A stretch of DNA of 64,000 nucleotides from JARYLZ01 sp964388275 (lineage in GTDB: Bacteria; Bacteroidota; Ignavibacteria; SZUA-365), in assembly GCA_964388275.1 (NCBI GenBank), contig CAYLZD010000015.1, forward strand, positions 1 to 64,000. Reading direction: 5' to 3'. The notes beneath the pieces are model-generated. The model made no database searches. It worked only from the letters and a program-made list of their open reading frames with translations, and was not told the origin of the DNA. Of the stretch, positions 61,598-64,000 are shown piece after piece (position 1 is the first letter of the stretch; each line of letters begins with the position of its first letter). A program made the translations under genes and the position numbers.

Positions 61598-62677
61598 TCA
61601 ATCAGTGAAATCGACTTTCACATTCCAGTCGTAGGTGTCCTCTATTTCCCCGTACTGAATGCCCGTAATCGTATCGTAGAGACGCCTTGCGACAGGCCCG
61701 ATTTTGCGTTCGTTCACAATCAGCGCTTCGCCTTTGTAATGGAACTCGCCGACAGGCGAGACGACCGCGGCGGTTCCCGTTCCGAAAGCCTCGCTCAAAA
61801 GGCCCTTGCCGTGCGCGCCGGCGATTTCGTCCACGGTTATCGAGCGCTCGGATACTTTGAGGCCCCAATCGCGCGCGAGTGTCAGAGCGGTATCCCGCGT
61901 CACCCCGGCAAGTATGGATCCCTGCTCCAGGGGAGGCGTGATGAGTTCGCCGTCGATGACGAACATGATGTTCATCGCGCCCACCTCGTCCACGAATTCG
62001 CGCGTGACGCCGTCAAGAAAAAGCACCTGGGCGAAACCGGCCTCATGCGCCGCCATTCCTGCGAAAAGGCTGGCGGCGTAGTTGGCGGCGGTTTTCGCGC
62101 TGCCCAGGCCGCCTCGCACCGCGCGCACGTGTTCGGTGTCGACTAGAATGCGGACGGGATTCATTCCTTCGGCGTAATAGGAAGCGACAGGGGAAGTCAT
62201 TACGATCAGGCGGTAGGTTTTCGATGCCCTGACGCCGAGGAAGTTGTCGGTGCCGAAAACCACCGGGCGGATATAGAGGGAGTGGCCTCTTTCCTTCGGG
62301 ATCCAGTTGCGGTCCAGAGCGACAAGCTGTTTGATGGCAGAGATGAGCAGCGCTTCGTCGAAGCGGGGAATGCACAACATGCCGGCCGATCTGTTCAACC
62401 GTTCGGCATTCTTGTAGGCTCTGAATATGTTGGCGCCGCCTTTATTGGAGCGGAAGGCCTTCAATCCTTCAAAAATTGATTGTCCGTAATGCAGGGTGCA
62501 CAGCGCGGGCTCGAAGCACATTGGACCGTACGGCTCAATGCGGAGGTCCGTCCATGCTCCGTTGATGTAGTCCGCCACGAAGATGTGATCGGAGAACACG
62601 TTGCCGAATCCGAGATTGGACCAGTCAACAGTTGAAAGCCGTGATGTGCCAGCGGTTGTTGTCGGTATTCTTTCCAT
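61598..62677 (-). CDS. ilvE: Branched-chain amino acid aminotransferase
   Basis: 359 residues from ATG 62677, preceded by GAAGGAG; the open frame extends 43 codons further without support. It has the fold-type IV PLP signature 'GGLGSAKTAANYAASLFAGMAAHEAGFAQVLFLDGVTREFVDEVGAMNIMFVIDG' with the PLP lysine, as well as 'EGLKAFR', 'RNWIPKERGHSLYIRPVVFGTD' and 'LSEAFGTGTAAVVSPVG'. This is the BCAT type (about 350 residues) that exchanges amino groups between Leu/Ile/Val and 2-oxoglutarate. Cytoplasmic. It is convergent with the S9 gene across 174 bases, which contain a short hairpin (TCACGCTT/AAGCGTGA). Confidence 0.95.
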   Translation of the reverse strand: MERIPTTTAGTSRLSTVDWSNLGFGNVFSDHIFVADYINGAWTDLRIEPYGPMCFEPALCTLHYGQSIFEGLKAFRSNKGGANIFRAYKNAERLNRSAGMLCIPRFDEALLISAIKQLVALDRNWIPKERGHSLYIRPVVFGTDNFLGVRASKTYRLIVMTSPVASYYAEGMNPVRILVDTEHVRAVRGGLGSAKTAANYAASLFAGMAAHEAGFAQVLFLDGVTREFVDEVGAMNIMFVIDGELITPPLEQGSILAGVTRDTALTLARDWGLKVSERSITVDEIAGAHGKGLLSEAFGTGTAAVVSPVGEFHYKGEALIVNERKIGPVARRLYDTITGIQYGEIEDTYDWNVKVDFTD

Positions 62678-62767
62678 TGTTTCTCCTTCGACAGAGGCCG
62701 TAAAAGGTGCGATTGTGGAAAAATATACGGAAGAATAGTGAAATTCCCTGATACGGCGGCCGAAAAA

Positions 62768-62789
62768 AAGGCCCTTCGAGAAGGGCCTT
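62768..62789 (-). terminator. Intrinsic terminator of the OsmC gene
   Basis: Stem AAGGCCCTT / AAGGGCCTT (9 bp) around a CGAG loop (plus strand), followed on the minus strand by a run of T (TTTTTTT overlapping the stem base). It lies downstream of the OsmC stop and upstream of the aminotransferase. Confidence 0.88.
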
Positions 62790-62820
62790 CGATTTTCAGG
62801 CGGCACGCGATTCAGGCCGT

Positions 62821-63216
62821 CTACCTGACTTTGGCGCGGACGGAAAATTCAGGAGGAGACTGTATGTGTTTTTTCACCGCGCAAAGGGATGCGGCGTTGA
62901 CGAGCGCGTCGTGATATTTCGCCGGGAAATCTTCCGGCACCGCTATCTCTATGTCTATCCGGTCGATCATGCGGCGCTCGGGATCGAAGTTCATGCGCTG
63001 AGTCAACTCGATTCCGTCCACCGGAAGATTGCGCTGCCGGCAGAAACCAAGCACGTAGATTCCGGCGCAGGTGCCGATCGATGCGAGGAAAAGATCAAAC
63101 GGCGCCGGCGCCGATTCATCCCCGCCTCCATGTGCCGGCTGGTCCGTAGCTATCTCAAAGCCGTTGTAAAGCGCGTGAACTTTTTTATTGCCCGGGAATA
63201 CTATTTTCATCTCCAT
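62821..63216 (-). CDS. OsmC/Ohr-family protein
   Basis: 131 residues from ATG 63216; the longer open frame to 63483 has no coding character. The OsmC fold is clear: 'MEMKIVFPGNKKVHALYNGFEI', 'APAPFDLFLASIGTCAGIYVLGFCRQRNLPVDGIEL' with the first redox Cys, 'MIDRIDIEIAVPEDFPAKYHDALVNAASLCAVKKHI' with the second, and a final 'SVRAKV' strand. Both conserved cysteines are present, so organic-hydroperoxide reduction is possible; this subgroup ('GTCAGIY') resembles the YhfA/DUF-type OsmC proteins. It is divergent from the esterase gene across about 300 bases, in which I see no gene or clear promoter. Confidence 0.9.
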   Translation of the reverse strand: MEMKIVFPGNKKVHALYNGFEIATDQPAHGGGDESAPAPFDLFLASIGTCAGIYVLGFCRQRNLPVDGIELTQRMNFDPERRMIDRIDIEIAVPEDFPAKYHDALVNAASLCAVKKHIQSPPEFSVRAKVR

Positions 63217-63515
63217 TGCATGTGTCCCTGCTGTTGGTACGGGTATTTTGCTTTCATAGAAGTGGGATGCGCCGATCCGCAAATGGGTTCCGCATGGAAG
63301 GAAGCGGCACGGTTGCAGCGGACATTTGTCGGCGCCGGGGAATCGGGCCTTATGACGGTCGACGAAGGAGGTCGTAAGAAGCGCGCCGATCATTCCGATC
63401 TCGGAGCGACGTGGGCTCCGCGGGTATAGCTTCACGCTTTGTATATTTGAAATCCGGATATGAATGGATGCCTCATGCGGCACGCATTATTCCGGCAACC
63501 TACACTCGCAGCGCG

Positions 63516-64000
63516 ATGATGAAACAGATATCAGACATAAGCCGGGAGAGTCATCATTCCGATAAAACTCCGGATCTGATCGTTCATCCGGAAGGGCTTG
63601 ACCGGGCCGATTATTCAATGATAGGATTGCACGGACGGGACGCCGACAAACATGCATTTTTCCCTTTCGTCAGGCAGATGGGCTTTCTGCACACGAGGTG
63701 GATTCTGCCGTCGGCGCCGCATCCGACGGCGCCGGGCGCCGCTACATTCAGGTGGTTCCACGACGCTGCGGGAGAGCCGGACCGGATCGAAACCGGCAGG
63801 ATGCTCATTTCGGGTATCATCGAAACCGAGATCGGCCGGGGTGTGGTCCCGGAAAACATTTTTCTTGTCGGTTTTTCGCAAGGCGCGATGATGGCGCTTG
63901 ACACGGCCCTGCGGTATCACACACGACTCGGCGGGGTTGTCTCCCTCTCCGGCATGCTCGCGGCGCCGGAATTGCTCGAGAGCGAGCGCCATTCCGCCAA
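63516..64000 (+). CDS. Carboxylesterase/phospholipase (alpha/beta hydrolase), 3' end cut by window
   Basis: About 161 residues visible, starting at ATG 63516 or 63519, without a stop before the window edge. 'YSMIGLHGRDADKHAFF', 'TRWILPSAPHPTAPG' (oxyanion side), 'RMLISGIIETEIGRGVVPENIFLVGFSQGAMMALDTAL' with the nucleophile motif GFSQG, and 'GVVSLSGMLAAPE' identify the Abhydrolase_2 (carboxylesterase/phospholipase) family. The catalytic Asp and His would lie beyond the edge. Family length is about 200-220, so roughly 50 residues are missing. Confidence 0.88.
   Translation, partial: MMKQISDISRESHHSDKTPDLIVHPEGLDRADYSMIGLHGRDADKHAFFPFVRQMGFLHTRWILPSAPHPTAPGAATFRWFHDAAGEPDRIETGRMLISGIIETEIGRGVVPENIFLVGFSQGAMMALDTALRYHTRLGGVVSLSGMLAAPELLESERHSA

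Overview
The window looks like a chromosomal segment of a free-living member of the Bacteroidota/Chlorobiota-Ignavibacteriota side of the FCB group. Supporting this are three secreted proteins with C-terminal type IX secretion (T9SS) sorting domains, a giant choice-of-anchor-D protein, an S46 dipeptidyl-peptidase, a DUF4159-DUF4175 pair, and OmpA proteins with proline-rich or thrombospondin-3 linkers. Many genes have clear Shine-Dalgarno sequences, and several intergenic regions fit a TTG-N17-TANNNT promoter. Both are unusual for class Bacteroidia, so a lineage such as Ignavibacteria or Kapabacteria is more likely (inference; no marker gene here settles it). The DNA is moderately GC-rich by eye. 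I see no prophage, insertion sequence, CRISPR array or other clear mobile element.

Layout. 1-9.5 kb (minus): 5' part of an OmpA-like barrel gene, a 2081-residue T9SS-exported multi-Ig protein, an old-yellow-enzyme oxidoreductase and a flippase-like membrane protein. 9.5-15.3 kb: SUI1-type initiation factor, then a heat-shock island with dnaJ-like and clpB on minus and hsp20 divergent on plus, then a PAP2 phosphatase. 15.3-17.2 kb: T9SS-exported CocE/S15-type hydrolase. 17.4-21.4 kb: tightly coupled four-gene operon (octaheme cytochrome c, cytochrome b, two YeeE/YedE-type sulfur transporter halves, the second fused to a degenerate rhodanese). 21.5-31.4 kb: S46 dipeptidyl-peptidase, WalJ-like MBL hydrolase, a run of minus-strand envelope genes (small membrane protein, TonB-C-like protein, GT4 glycosyltransferase, two-RCK potassium channel) and a PNGase F-like T9SS protein.

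31.4-40 kb: a structured non-coding or leader RNA ending in a terminator just before comF, then Usp, a small Cys protein, a sodium:solute symporter, a three-cluster CDGSH ferredoxin-like protein, a putative lipoprotein and a calcium-type P-ATPase. 40-46 kb: phosphate operon (porin, pstS, pstC, pstA, pstB) with a possible phosphate-regulator site upstream. Both permeases carry large insertions. 46-54 kb: small envelope proteins, a PspC/LiaF stress pair, an overlapping membrane protein-STAND NTPase pair, an OmpA/TSP3 protein and a redoxin-fold protein without active-site cysteines. 54-64 kb: DUF4175 and DUF4159 genes, a MerR regulator, tRNA-Pro(GGG), an S9 peptidase, branched-chain aminotransferase, an OsmC protein and a truncated carboxylesterase.

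The general picture is a heterotroph investing in protein and peptide breakdown (S9, S46, S15-like, PNGase F-like), phosphate scavenging, envelope-stress sensing and a multiheme sulfur redox module. The best candidates for undescribed biology are the octaheme/YeeE/dead-rhodanese operon, the membrane protein-STAND pair, the multi-hairpin RNA before comF, and the matching insertions in PstC and PstA.
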